Shown: positions 10,048 to 18,237 of the stretch, piece after piece
Layout: each line of letters opens with the position of its first letter
Numbering within the stretch: position 1 is the first letter of the stretch
Assembly (NCBI RefSeq): GCF_005145045.1
Contig: NZ_CP039691.1
Span: forward strand, 501,001-565,000
DNA length: 64,000 bases
Reading direction: 5' to 3'
From: Agrobacterium larrymoorei
Lineage (GTDB): Bacteria > Pseudomonadota > Alphaproteobacteria > Rhizobiales > Rhizobiaceae
Notes under the pieces: model-generated
Seen by the model: the letters and a program-made list of their open reading frames with translations, nothing else
Told to the model about the DNA's origin: nothing
Database searches by the model: none
Made by a program: the position numbers and the translations under genes

Positions 10048-10067
10048 TATATGTTCCTCATCTGTCA

Positions 10068-10082
10068 TGTAATAACATTACA
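10068..10082. promoter_or_regulatory. Zur-like palindromic operator upstream of zinT
   Basis: TGTAAT-AAC-ATTACA is a perfect 6-3-6 palindrome about 20 bases before the zinT start codon. zinT is a classic zinc-repressed (Zur) gene, and AT-rich palindromes containing TGTAAT..ATTACA resemble alphaproteobacterial Zur boxes. The assignment to Zur is inferred. Confidence 0.6.
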
Positions 10083-10204
10083 AATTTGCAATAACGATAA
10101 AGGAAGGGTATGGCAAGCGCTAAGGTTGAACGCAGGTCATGCGAAATCCACGCATCGCCGCGTGATGAGTTGGATGCTCTCTCGTCTGTGTCGTGGGGGA
10201 CTGT

Positions 10205-11404
10205 TCAGGCAGCTTTCTGCATTTGCAGAATCACATCCTGCGCATGTGCGCGTGCTTCCGCATCCGCCGCCAGGATGTCTTCAATGGTGTTGGCGCTTCT
10301 GCCGTCGTTCATCCGCTCCATCACGGCTTCCACTGTGTCCGCCATTTGCAGGAAGCCGATCCGTCCATCGACGAATGCGTGGAACGCGGTCTCGTCTGCT
10401 GCGTTCAGAACAGCGCCTTGCACTCCCCCCCGTTCAAGTGCAACGCGTGCAAGCCGTAGCGCGGGAAAACGGGCTTCATCCGGGGCTTCGAAATCCAGTC
10501 GTGAGAGCTTGGCGAAATCCAGCCGCTCGACATCGATTTCGCCGCGGGCCGGATAGGTGAGGGCGTAGGCAATGGCGGTGCGCATGTCTGGGCAGCCGAG
10601 TTGTGCGATCACGGAGCCATCCGTGTAACCCACCATGGAATGGATGATGGATTGCGGATGGATGATGACTTCGATCTGGTCCGGCTCAAGATCGAAGAGG
10701 AATTTTGCTTCGATCATCTCCAGCGCCTTGTTGAACATGGAAGCGCTGCCGATGGAGACCTTCAGGCCCATGGACCAGTTGGGGTGCGCGCGTGCGATTT
10801 CGGCGGTGACGCCTGCCATCTGTTCACGCGCCCAAGTCCGGAACGGGCCACCCGATGCTGTTAAAACGATGCGTTCCACCGTGTTTCTGTTGGCCGGTTC
10901 GAGACATTGGAAGATCGCGCTGTGCTCGCTGTCGACCGGAATGAGATTGCCGCCGCCCTGACGAACGGTGCCGATGAACACGTCGCCGCCGGAAACGAGG
11001 CACTCCTTGTTGGCGAGCGCGATATTCGCGCCACGGCGTGCAGCGGTCAAAGTCGGCTCAAGACCGGGCGTTCCGGCAATCGCAGCCATCACCCAGTCGG
11101 CCTCGGCGCTTGCCGCTTCCTGCAATCCGGTTCTGCCGGATGCGACCGAGATACCGCTGCCGGAGAGAGCGTCCTTCAGTGCCTGGTAATTCTCGTCTTC
11201 CGCCGTTACGGCCAGTTTCGCACCGAAACCGCGTGCCTGCTGTGCCAGAAGCTCGATATTGCCAGCCCCCGTTAAAGCCAGAAGGTCGAAGCGCTCACGC
11301 CCGCCCAGTTGGCGAATGACATCCAGCGTATTCGTTCCGATAGAGCCGGTGGAGCCGAGTACGGTAAGTTTTTCAGGCGAGGTGATGCCCTGCTTGTCTG
11401 TCAT
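10205..11404 (-). CDS. dxr: 1-deoxy-D-xylulose 5-phosphate reductoisomerase
   Basis: DXR converts 1-deoxyxylulose 5-phosphate to methylerythritol 4-phosphate with NADPH, the committed step of the MEP isoprenoid pathway. The 399-residue protein has the NADPH loop LGSTGSIGTNTL near residue 14, the NKECLVSGGD segment, the metal-binding PVDSEHSAIFQCL motif, the ASGGPFR loop and the family block KALEMIEAKFLFDL. The start at 11404 puts the nucleotide-binding strand at the usual distance; an upstream extension to 11551 has no family-like sequence. It is divergent from the PAP2 gene. Confidence 0.95.
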   Translation of the reverse strand: MTDKQGITSPEKLTVLGSTGSIGTNTLDVIRQLGGRERFDLLALTGAGNIELLAQQARGFGAKLAVTAEDENYQALKDALSGSGISVASGRTGLQEAASAEADWVMAAIAGTPGLEPTLTAARRGANIALANKECLVSGGDVFIGTVRQGGGNLIPVDSEHSAIFQCLEPANRNTVERIVLTASGGPFRTWAREQMAGVTAEIARAHPNWSMGLKVSIGSASMFNKALEMIEAKFLFDLEPDQIEVIIHPQSIIHSMVGYTDGSVIAQLGCPDMRTAIAYALTYPARGEIDVERLDFAKLSRLDFEAPDEARFPALRLARVALERGGVQGAVLNAADETAFHAFVDGRIGFLQMADTVEAVMERMNDGRSANTIEDILAADAEARAHAQDVILQMQKAA

Positions 11405-11606
11405 GTGATGTCCGGCTCTGATCAAATCTATCACCCTAGGCTCTACAAGCGAAACACGGGTAGAACAAGGAAAAAGCTTTGCCCTATGTTTTAGTCCCAT
11501 CTTTGCCGTGCTGACGCCGATGTAACTATGCAGAGTGACAATTCGGTGCATATTGTTTTAGCGAAACGACATTTCCATAGTGTAAGGGCGAAGGCAGAGG
11601 GTTTGA

Positions 11607-12308
11607 ATGAAGCGATTTGTGATTTCCAGTGGCTGGATTTTCATTGCCACTTTCGTTCTGGTTCTCGTTTTCATTCCCTTCGATCCCGGCCTGTCGCAAC
11701 GGGCGCAGGCGCTTCCCGGCTCCATCGTCGGTTTCAACAAGGCCATTACGGATTTCGGTACCTTCCGCTGGATGCTCTACAGCACCGGCCTATTTGCAAT
11801 TCTTGCCTATATCGCCGCCCGCTTCGTGATGAGCAACCCCTATTCAGCACGGGTTCGCACCGCATTGAGGTTGTTTTCCTATTTTTTCCTGACCATCGGC
11901 AGCGCCAGCATCTTCGTGCATCTCCTGAAGTTCCTGATTGGACGGGCGCGGCCCGAGCTTTTCGTTGAGATGGGCGCTTACAGTTTCACGCCGTTCAGCA
12001 ACGACAATCTCTATGAGAGCTTTCCCTCCGGCCATTCCGCTGCCGCTGGCGCTTTCTTTGGTGCCTTTGCGATGCTGATTCCGCGCTTTCGTTATGTGTT
12101 CATGCTGCTTGCCCTCGTCATCGGCGTTTCGCGGGTAATCGTCGGCGCGCATTATCCAAGCGATGTGGCGGCGGGGCTGTTGCTCGGCCTCTGGACCGCC
12201 ATGCTGCTGGCTTTTCTCTTTGCTCGCAAGCAGTGGTTGTTCCGTTTCGTCAATGGCTCGCCGCATCCCAAGAATGCACCGCTTCCGCCTGCCGAAAAGG
12301 CCTCATGA
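11607..12308 (+). CDS. PAP2-family membrane phosphatase
   Basis: This 233-residue inner-membrane protein has about six hydrophobic segments and the three phosphatase motifs of the type 2 phosphatidic acid phosphatase family: KFLIGRARP, PSGHS, and SRVIVGAHYPSDV with the catalytic histidine. The active site should face the periplasm. Family members remove phosphate from phosphatidate, undecaprenyl diphosphate or lipid A (LpxE/LpxF-type); the substrate cannot be decided here. The stop overlaps the region just before the next gene (1-base gap), so the two are probably cotranscribed. Confidence 0.88.
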   Translation: MKRFVISSGWIFIATFVLVLVFIPFDPGLSQRAQALPGSIVGFNKAITDFGTFRWMLYSTGLFAILAYIAARFVMSNPYSARVRTALRLFSYFFLTIGSASIFVHLLKFLIGRARPELFVEMGAYSFTPFSNDNLYESFPSGHSAAAGAFFGAFAMLIPRFRYVFMLLALVIGVSRVIVGAHYPSDVAAGLLLGLWTAMLLAFLFARKQWLFRFVNGSPHPKNAPLPPAEKAS

Positions 12309-12309
12309 A

Positions 12310-13548
12310 ATGGACAATGCCATGGAAGCTGAAGGCGAAGACCGGACGATTGAAACGACGGTTGCGATAGCAGGCGGTGGCCCGGCGGGCATGATGCTGG
12401 GTCTGCTTCTGGCGCGCGCGGGTATCGATGTCACCGTTTTCGAAAAACACGGCGATTTCCTGCGCGATTTTCGCGGCGATACGATCCATCCGTCCACACT
12501 CGAACTGATCGAGCAACTGGGTTTCATCAAGGAGTTTCTGGCTCTGCCGCATACGAAAGCGGAAAAGCTTCACGCTGAAATCGGGACGGAGAAGCTGACA
12601 ATAGCGGATTTCTCCTGGCTGCCGGTCAAGAACAGGTTCATCGCCTTCATGCCGCAATGGGATTTTCTCAATTTTATTGCGGGCAAGGCGGGGCAATACG
12701 AGAATTTTCGGCTGCTGCTCAATGCGCCGGTGATCGACCTTATTCAGGGCGCTGGCAGAGTGCACGGGCTTGAGCTTTCCACCCCGCGAGGCAAGCTGAC
12801 CGTCAAGGCCGACCTCGTGGTGGGTGCCGATGGGCGCAGCTCTGTCGTGCGCGAGAAGGCGGGGCTTGAAATACAGCGCTTCGGCGTGCCGACGGAGGTC
12901 TTGTGGATGCGGCTATCGAAGCAGGCGGGCGATCCTACCGAGACGATGGGCCATGCCGGTCCGCAGCAGGGTCTCGTTCTGATCGACCGCGGCGATTACT
13001 GGCAGTGCGGTTACGTGGTGCGCAAAGGCTTTTTCGCAGAGATCAGGGAAAAGGGACTGGAGGCGTTTCGTGACCGTGTGGCCGAAGTCTGCCCGCTTCC
13101 GAAAGAGCGACTTCAGGAAATCGGCAATTGGGACGATGTGCATCTTCTGACCGTGCGGATCGACCGGTTGAAACAGTGGTGGAAGCCGGGCTTCATCTGC
13201 ATTGGCGATGCCGCACACGCCATGTCGCCCATAGGCGGCGTGGGCGTCAATCTGGCCATTCAGGATGCTGTGGCTGCCGCCAATGTCATCGTGCCTGCAC
13301 TGCGTCATAAGGGCAGCATATCCGATGCCGATCTGGCGGCCATCGAACAACGCCGCTCCTTTCCGACTAGAGCGACGCAACGGCTGCAGTTGATGATGCG
13401 CAGCAAGAACCGCAAGGATCAGGATGTGGCAAAGAAAGCGAAGGGCCCGCCGGCCTTCGTGCGCGCCATCATGCGTTTTCCCCTTCTCGCACATCTCGCC
13501 GGTCGCCTGATCGGTCTCGGCTTCCGGCGGGAGAAGATCACTTATTGA
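12310..13548 (+). CDS. FAD-dependent aromatic hydroxylase-type oxidoreductase
   Basis: This 412-residue flavoprotein belongs to the PHBH/UbiH monooxygenase fold. It carries the dinucleotide motif AGGGPAGMMLGLLLARAG near residue 20, the DG motif VVGADGRSSVVR, and the GD motif GDAAHAMSPIGGVGVNLAIQDA that contacts FAD ribityl and pyrophosphate. Such enzymes hydroxylate aromatic rings or act as related oxidases; the substrate is not evident. The ATG at 12310 is one base after the PAP2 stop. A second ATG at 12322 is possible because no strong ribosome site is seen for either. Confidence 0.85.
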   Translation: MDNAMEAEGEDRTIETTVAIAGGGPAGMMLGLLLARAGIDVTVFEKHGDFLRDFRGDTIHPSTLELIEQLGFIKEFLALPHTKAEKLHAEIGTEKLTIADFSWLPVKNRFIAFMPQWDFLNFIAGKAGQYENFRLLLNAPVIDLIQGAGRVHGLELSTPRGKLTVKADLVVGADGRSSVVREKAGLEIQRFGVPTEVLWMRLSKQAGDPTETMGHAGPQQGLVLIDRGDYWQCGYVVRKGFFAEIREKGLEAFRDRVAEVCPLPKERLQEIGNWDDVHLLTVRIDRLKQWWKPGFICIGDAAHAMSPIGGVGVNLAIQDAVAAANVIVPALRHKGSISDADLAAIEQRRSFPTRATQRLQLMMRSKNRKDQDVAKKAKGPPAFVRAIMRFPLLAHLAGRLIGLGFRREKITY

Positions 13549-13559
13549 TGGCACTCATC

Positions 13560-13660
13560 CCTCGGCGTCATCCTCGGGCTTGACCCGAGGATCCACAACC
13601 GTTTGATTTCGTTGATGACGAGGGATCCTCGGCACAAGGCCGAGGATTGTTTGTTGAAAT
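13560..13660. repeat. Pair of short palindromic repeats of rhizobial intergenic type
   Basis: Two hairpins lie 36 bases apart. The first has arms CCTCGGG (13572-13578) and CCCGAGG (13584-13590); the second has CCTCGGC (13627-13633) and GCCGAGG (13639-13645). The phrase CGTCATCCTCGGGCTTGACC followed by CGAGGATCC recurs between genes in many alphaproteobacteria. It follows the monooxygenase stop and may also stabilise or end that transcript. Confidence 0.65.
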
Positions 13661-13848
13661 CGGTCTATTGTTCATGCGGGACTGCGGGCTCAAACCCCGC
13701 AGTCCCGGCGACAGGCGACCGTCCGAGGATTGGGACCACACCCCACGTCATCAAGGCTCCCTGCCGCCTTTTGCTTCACCGCTTGGAGAGTTGATTGGGC
13801 ATTTGAACGCCCGCAAACAATCCGAAGCCTGCAAAGGATAGCAGGATC
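13661..13848 (+). other. Non-coding flank upstream of the IS110-type transposase
   Basis: No gene-like frame with a start site is visible. IS110-group elements keep a structured bridge RNA in the non-coding stretch next to the transposase, so part of this region may belong to the element's left end. I could not fix the left boundary, because IS110 elements lack obvious terminal inverted repeats. Confidence 0.35.
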
Positions 13849-14571
13849 ATGGACGTTTTGCACACCGCACCCCGTCGATGCTTCGGCATCGATGTCGCCA
13901 AAGATAATCTTGTCGTCAGTGACGGCGGACTTTCCTTTGCCGTCACCAACGATCGCCGCAGCATTCGAACGTTTCTGAAACAGAAGCAGCCCGATTTCGT
14001 CATCTGCGAGGCGACCGGCGGCTATGAACTCCTCCTCCTGGAAGAGTGCCTAAAGGCAGGTCTTGCCTGTCACCGCGCCGACATCATGAAGCTGAAGGCC
14101 TATATCCGATCCATGGGTACGCTGGGCAAGAGCGATGCCATCGATGCCAGGCACATGGCAGCCTATGGCCGAGAGCGGTGGCAAAGCCTGCCGCTATGGC
14201 AGGCGCCAGACCCCGATGAGGCGCAATTACAGGCGCTGGTGCGCCGCCGCGCCGATCTCGTGGCACTCAGGGTTACCGAGCATAACCGTTCGAAAGCAGT
14301 CGGCGCCAAGGCAGTCGCCCTGTCGTACAAGGCTATGCTGAGCGCCATACAGCGCCAGATCGACGGGATCGAAAGGCAAATCTCCGCCCTCGTCGCCAAA
14401 AGCGCGAGACTTCGTCGGCGTATCCAAATCTGCACGACCGTCAGCGGCGTCGGGCTTCTCAGCGCCGCAAGCCTGCTTGCTCTTATTCCAGAGCTAGGCT
14501 CAGGCCCTATTAATTAATCATCCTTTCCAATTTGACGATCTTTTGATTCACTCATGGTAGGAGGACTTGCC

Positions 14572-15329
14572 ATGAGTGATTTGTTTTTGCTGACGCCATC
14601 TCAGTTCAACCGCATCCGGCCCTATTTCCCTCTTGCCCACGGCATCGAGCGCGTGGATGATCTGAGGGTCGTGAGCGGCATCATTTACGTGTTGAAACAT
14701 GGACTTCAATGGAAGGATGCGCCGAAGGAATACGGTCCACATAAGACGCTTTATAACCGGTTCGTCCGCTGGAGCAGGCTCGGCGTCTTCAACCGAATCT
14801 TCGAGGCACTTGCGGGGAAGGCAGGTCAACCCGACAGGCTGATGATCGATGCCACCCATTTGAAAGCCCATCGCACCGCAGCCAGCCTGCTAAAAAAGGG
14901 GCTCTTTCCCGCTGCATCGGACGAACGAAAGGCGGCCTGAATTCCAAGCTACACGCTGTCACCGACGGCTTGGGACGGCCCTTGCTGTTTTTCCTCACTC
15001 AGGGTCAGGCCAGCGACTATCAGGGTGCCCGGCACCTGCTTGATCGCCTACCCAACGCCAAGGAATTACTGGCAGATCGTGGTTACGACGCCGACTGGTT
15101 CCGCAATGGATTGAAAGACAAAGGCATTTCACCCTGCATCCCACCACGTAAGAAGCGACGCAACCCGGCCCACTACGACAAAGTCCTCTATAGGCAAAGA
15201 TATCGTATCGAGAACATGTTTGGTAGGATCAAGGATTGGAGGCGCATCGCCACCCGATACGACCGATGCGCTCACACCTTCCTATCCGCAATCCTCATCG
15301 CAGCAACTTGCTGCTACTGGCTCGATTAA
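14572..15329 (+). CDS. IS5-family transposase made by -1 frameshifting
   Basis: The first frame (ATG 14572, preceded by AGGAGG at 14559-14564) encodes the N-terminal domain and the first catalytic aspartate (LMIDATHLK), stopping at 14940. The second frame carries GGLNSKLHAVTDG, LADRGYDADW (second aspartate) and RYRIENMFGRIKDWRRIATRYDR (catalytic glutamate), ending at 15329. A canonical -1 slippery heptamer A-AAA-AAG lies in phase at 14892-14898. Slippage there yields a 252-residue DDE transposase (KKGALSRCIGRTKGGLNSK at the joint). The protein looks complete, so the element may still be mobile. Confidence 0.87.
14892..14898 (+). promoter_or_regulatory. -1 programmed ribosomal frameshift site of the IS5-type transposase
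   Basis: A AAA AAG, with the codons of frame A reading CTA-AAA-AAG-GGG. Moving back one base at AAG leads directly into the downstream transposase frame. Confidence 0.8.
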
Positions 15330-15793
15330 TGAGTCCTGAGCCTAGGCACTCTGGATCGCCGTCAGGCGGCTGCCCTGGCGGGAACGGCACCCCATCCAAG
15401 CGAGAGCGGAAGCGCGAGAGGCCGACGACGACAACGCGGCGGACGGCCCCAGGTCAAGAAGACCCTTTTCATGCCCGCAATGTGCGCAGCACAGGGAAAA
15501 GGCCAATTCGCATCCTTCTACAGACGCCTGATCGAAAACAGAAAGCCACCCATTGTCGCTATCGCCGCAACAATGAGAAAGATCGTCATTACCGTCAATG
15601 CAAGGCTCAGAGACGATCAAATCCAACAGAGTTGATGACGGATGTGGGTTTGGCGATTGTGTCTACGCATATCTAACGCCATTCCTCCGCCTGCGTCAAA
15701 AGCCCCGCAAATGGAAAGAATATGCAGAATCAATACATGCATTATGTCTGAATATTGAAACCGAACACCAGTGTATTGATCGCGGGCGACCCG

Positions 15794-16957
15794 TCAGTCT
15801 TCAAGCTGGTGTTCTGCGTAGAGTTTGCGCAGTGCGCGAGCCGTTCCTGCCGCGCCGTCCAGATCGAGCGTTGTTTCACCCGGCTCGGCTAGAGCCAATG
15901 TTTGCCTGATTGCCTCCGCCATGGATTGCGGTGAGATTGCATCTTCTTCCAGTACATGGGCGAGGCCGAGCTTCGACAGGCGCGATGCGCGGGCGCCCTG
16001 TTCCGTTTCTCCACCGGCAGCAAAGGGTATGAGCAGCGAACGGCACTTGGCCTGCAAGATATCGCAGACCGTGTTGTAGCCCGCTTGCGAGATGGAGAGT
16101 TTCGCGCCTGAAAGAAGGCTGGCGAAATCCTTGCGGAAGCGGAAGACGGAGACGGTATCGCCTGCTTGCGCAGAGATCGCATCGAAATCCGCCTGTGGCA
16201 TGTTCGGTCCGGTGATGAGGCACCAGCTTTTCAACTCCGGGAGCTCTGGCGCTGCCGCGAGTGCTGCCTTCAACAGATTAGCGCCGACGGCTCCTCCGCC
16301 AGCAGAGACGACGACGTCGAAACGCTCCTGCGGGGCTTGCGGTTTTGCCGGTGCAACGAGGCCGGTATAGACGATGCGCTGGCTGATCTGCTCTGCAAGG
16401 GGGAAGGTCTCTTCCAACCGAACGAAATCGGGATCGCCGTGAACCAGCACGGTGTCGAAGTGCTTCTTCACGAGGTCTATGGTTTCCTCGTCGCGACCGG
16501 GCTTTGCGCGCTCCTGCAGAATGTCGCGCAACGAGGTCATGACCAGCGGGCGCTTGATGCTCTTTTCGATGGCCGAAAGGAGCGGCAGCAGTTCGAACCT
16601 CACCTGCCTGCGACCGAAGGGAAAGGCTTCGATGATGACAATGTCAGGCATCGCGCCATTATAGGCGCCGAGCAGCATGCTGGTACGACCGTCCTTGAAA
16701 GCATCATCCACCGGCGCGCCACTGGCATCGACAAGGCCAGAGAAATTGCCGTCCGCAACGGCAATCGGCGGCAGTTCGATGTGGTGAATGCCGTCACCCG
16801 GGAAGCCCGGAACCGGCGTGCCGCCCGTCACCATCGTCACATCGAAACCGTTGGCAACGAGAGCATGCGCCACGCGGCTGGCGCGGGCAATATGGCCGAT
16901 GCCAAGAAGATGCTGCACATAGAAGAAAACGCGCGGATTCGTGCGGGCAGTCGTCAC
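15794..16957 (-). CDS. MurG-like glycosyltransferase (COG4671 type)
   Basis: The product has two Rossmann halves of a GT-B enzyme. The N-terminal half begins FFYVQHLLGIGHIARASRVAHAL, with the glycine-rich acceptor loop of MurG-like proteins. The C-terminal half has VVSAGGGAVG, then SQAGYNTVCDILQAKCRSLLIPF, the donor nucleotide-binding block. It probably moves a sugar from a UDP donor to an unknown acceptor. The GTG at 16957 is preferred: it overlaps the upstream stop as GTGA and has GGGAG about 9 bases before it, while the in-frame ATG at 16972 has no spaced site. It is the last gene of a seven-gene operon and resembles the gene at 18238. Confidence 0.82.
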   Translation of the reverse strand: MTTARTNPRVFFYVQHLLGIGHIARASRVAHALVANGFDVTMVTGGTPVPGFPGDGIHHIELPPIAVADGNFSGLVDASGAPVDDAFKDGRTSMLLGAYNGAMPDIVIIEAFPFGRRQVRFELLPLLSAIEKSIKRPLVMTSLRDILQERAKPGRDEETIDLVKKHFDTVLVHGDPDFVRLEETFPLAEQISQRIVYTGLVAPAKPQAPQERFDVVVSAGGGAVGANLLKAALAAAPELPELKSWCLITGPNMPQADFDAISAQAGDTVSVFRFRKDFASLLSGAKLSISQAGYNTVCDILQAKCRSLLIPFAAGGETEQGARASRLSKLGLAHVLEEDAISPQSMAEAIRQTLALAEPGETTLDLDGAAGTARALRKLYAEHQLED

Positions 16958-18201
16958 GGGGTTTTCTCCCATTCCTGTTCGAACAGGCTTTTCAGTTCGG
17001 TTATGCTGTTGCGGTGATCGAAAGACGTGCGAACGCGGTTTTCGGCGGCATTGCCAAGCCGCATCCTGAGCGCAGGGTCTGAAATCGCCTGCTCAAGAGC
17101 CCTGGAAAAAGCTGCCGGATTTTCCGGTTCCGTCAGAAGCCCGTTTTCACCATCGATGAAAAATTCGGGGATGCCGGAAATATTGGTGGAGATGCAGGTC
17201 AGCGCCTGGCTTGAGGCCTCGACCAGAACATTCGGCAATCCGTCGCGGTCGCCATCGGCGGTGATGCGGCAGGCAAGTGCGAAGAGATCGGCGTCCCGAT
17301 AATGTTCCAGAACCTGCTTCTGATCCATCGCGCCCGTCCAGACGATCCGGTCTGAAAGGCCAAGCTTGTCTGCGAGTGCCTTCAATGCCGCCAATTCATC
17401 GCCGCCACCAATATGGGTGAACCGCCATTGTAGGGAAGCGGGCAGGGCGGCGAGCGCGTGAAGCAGAATGTCGATGCCCTTTTTTTTCACCGCGCGCCCG
17501 ACGCTTAAGATGCGCACCGGATCGGAAGGGTCGGACCCGTTACGGGCTGGACGCACGCCGTCGAAATGCGGAAAGCGGGTGAGATCGAGCCCGTGATAGC
17601 TCAGGTGGACCTTCTTCGGATCGGGGGAAAGTGCTTGCAGATGCCGAAAGCCGCTTGCCGTGCAGGTCACGGCCCAGCGGGCGCTACCCAGCTTGTGCGA
17701 GAGATCGGCATCGCTCGATGTCCAGATATCCTTGGCATGCGCGGAGATCGTCCAGGGCGTGCCGCTGATCAGATGCGTATAGGCAGCGACCGATGCTGGC
17801 GTGTGGATGAAGTGGACATGCAGCCAACCGGCGTCCTGCGGCCACTCGTGCGACAGCACAGCTGCCTGGCCGAAACGGCGGAAGCGGTTGCGGGTAAAAT
17901 CGTGACGCAGGTCGTTAAGGAAGCGGCGCAGTGCCTTGCCGAAGCCCGGCTTCTTCCGGCAGGCCCACAGCGCCTTCAGAACGCGGAGCGGTTCCTCGTG
18001 CAGATATTCCGGCAGGTAGGTTACGCCCGCGCGGATTTCGTCATGCACCGGGTGGCGCTTCCTGTCTGTCGGGCGGCGCATGGACATGAGCTCCAGCTCA
18101 AGCCCTGCCTTTTCCAGTTCAAGCAGTTCCTGCGCGATGAATGTTTCGGAAAGGCGCGGATATCCTTTGAGAAGCACCACGATTTTCTTGGGTTCGGTCA
18201 C
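16954..18201 (-). CDS. Family 4-like glycosyltransferase
   Basis: This 415-residue GT-B enzyme has the retaining-transferase pattern: ISAHAKDIW in the middle, ILSVGRAVKKKGIDILLHAL at the start of the C-terminal domain, and the donor-binding block DGLPNVLVEASSQAL with the E-x7-E glutamates. The beginning (KGYPRLSETFIAQELLELEKAG) is typical of WcaL-like exopolysaccharide transferases. It sits between two MurG-like genes, 36 bases after one and overlapping the other by four bases, so all three should act on the same glycan. Confidence 0.87.
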   Translation of the reverse strand: MTEPKKIVVLLKGYPRLSETFIAQELLELEKAGLELELMSMRRPTDRKRHPVHDEIRAGVTYLPEYLHEEPLRVLKALWACRKKPGFGKALRRFLNDLRHDFTRNRFRRFGQAAVLSHEWPQDAGWLHVHFIHTPASVAAYTHLISGTPWTISAHAKDIWTSSDADLSHKLGSARWAVTCTASGFRHLQALSPDPKKVHLSYHGLDLTRFPHFDGVRPARNGSDPSDPVRILSVGRAVKKKGIDILLHALAALPASLQWRFTHIGGGDELAALKALADKLGLSDRIVWTGAMDQKQVLEHYRDADLFALACRITADGDRDGLPNVLVEASSQALTCISTNISGIPEFFIDGENGLLTEPENPAAFSRALEQAISDPALRMRLGNAAENRVRTSFDHRNSITELKSLFEQEWEKTP

Positions 18202-18237
18202 GATGCCGTACCTTCTTTCGGTTTGGGATGTCTCCCG

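Larger units (their letters stand above)
14497..15342 (+). mobile_element. IS5-family (IS427-type) insertion sequence inside the IS110 transposase
   Basis: The element is 846 bp if its ends are GGCTCAGG at 14497 and CCTGAGCC ending at 15342. Imperfect terminal repeats extend inward (left GGCTCAGGCCC..ATTAATC, right complement GGCTCAGGACTCATTAATC). It is flanked by TA on both sides (14495-14496 and 15343-15344). An equally valid reading is a 4-base CTAG duplication (14494-14497 and 15342-15345), since both junctions read CTAG. Short TA/CTAG targets fit the IS5/IS427 group. Confidence 0.88.
13849..15635 (+). pseudogene. IS110-family transposase interrupted by an IS5-type insertion
   Basis: The 5' part (13849-14496) encodes the DEDD RuvC-like domain: FGIDVAKD near residue 13, VICEATGGYE, and KSDAIDARHMA. 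The frame then runs into the inserted element and stops at 14517. Removing 14497-15342 and one TA copy restores an uninterrupted 312-residue protein. It reads IPELGTLDRRQAAALAG across the joint and continues through the Tnp_20 serine region SESGSARGRRRQRGGRP to the stop at 15633-15635. The insertion lies before the catalytic serine, so the present copy is inactive. Apart from the insertion no frameshift or stop was found, so the event is recent. Confidence 0.88.

Noticed and set aside
10048..10068. Upstream ATG of zinT at 10068
   Set aside because: It lies within the palindromic operator, adds seven residues before the signal peptide, and lacks a ribosome site, whereas AGGAA precedes the ATG at 10047.
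13603..13841. Short frames upstream of the IS110-type transposase
   Set aside because: They run through the palindromic repeats in several phases, without start sites or motifs.
16958..16972. ATG at 16972 as start of the MurG-like gene
   Set aside because: It has no spaced ribosome site. The GTG at 16957 overlaps the upstream stop as GTGA and has GGGAG nine bases ahead.
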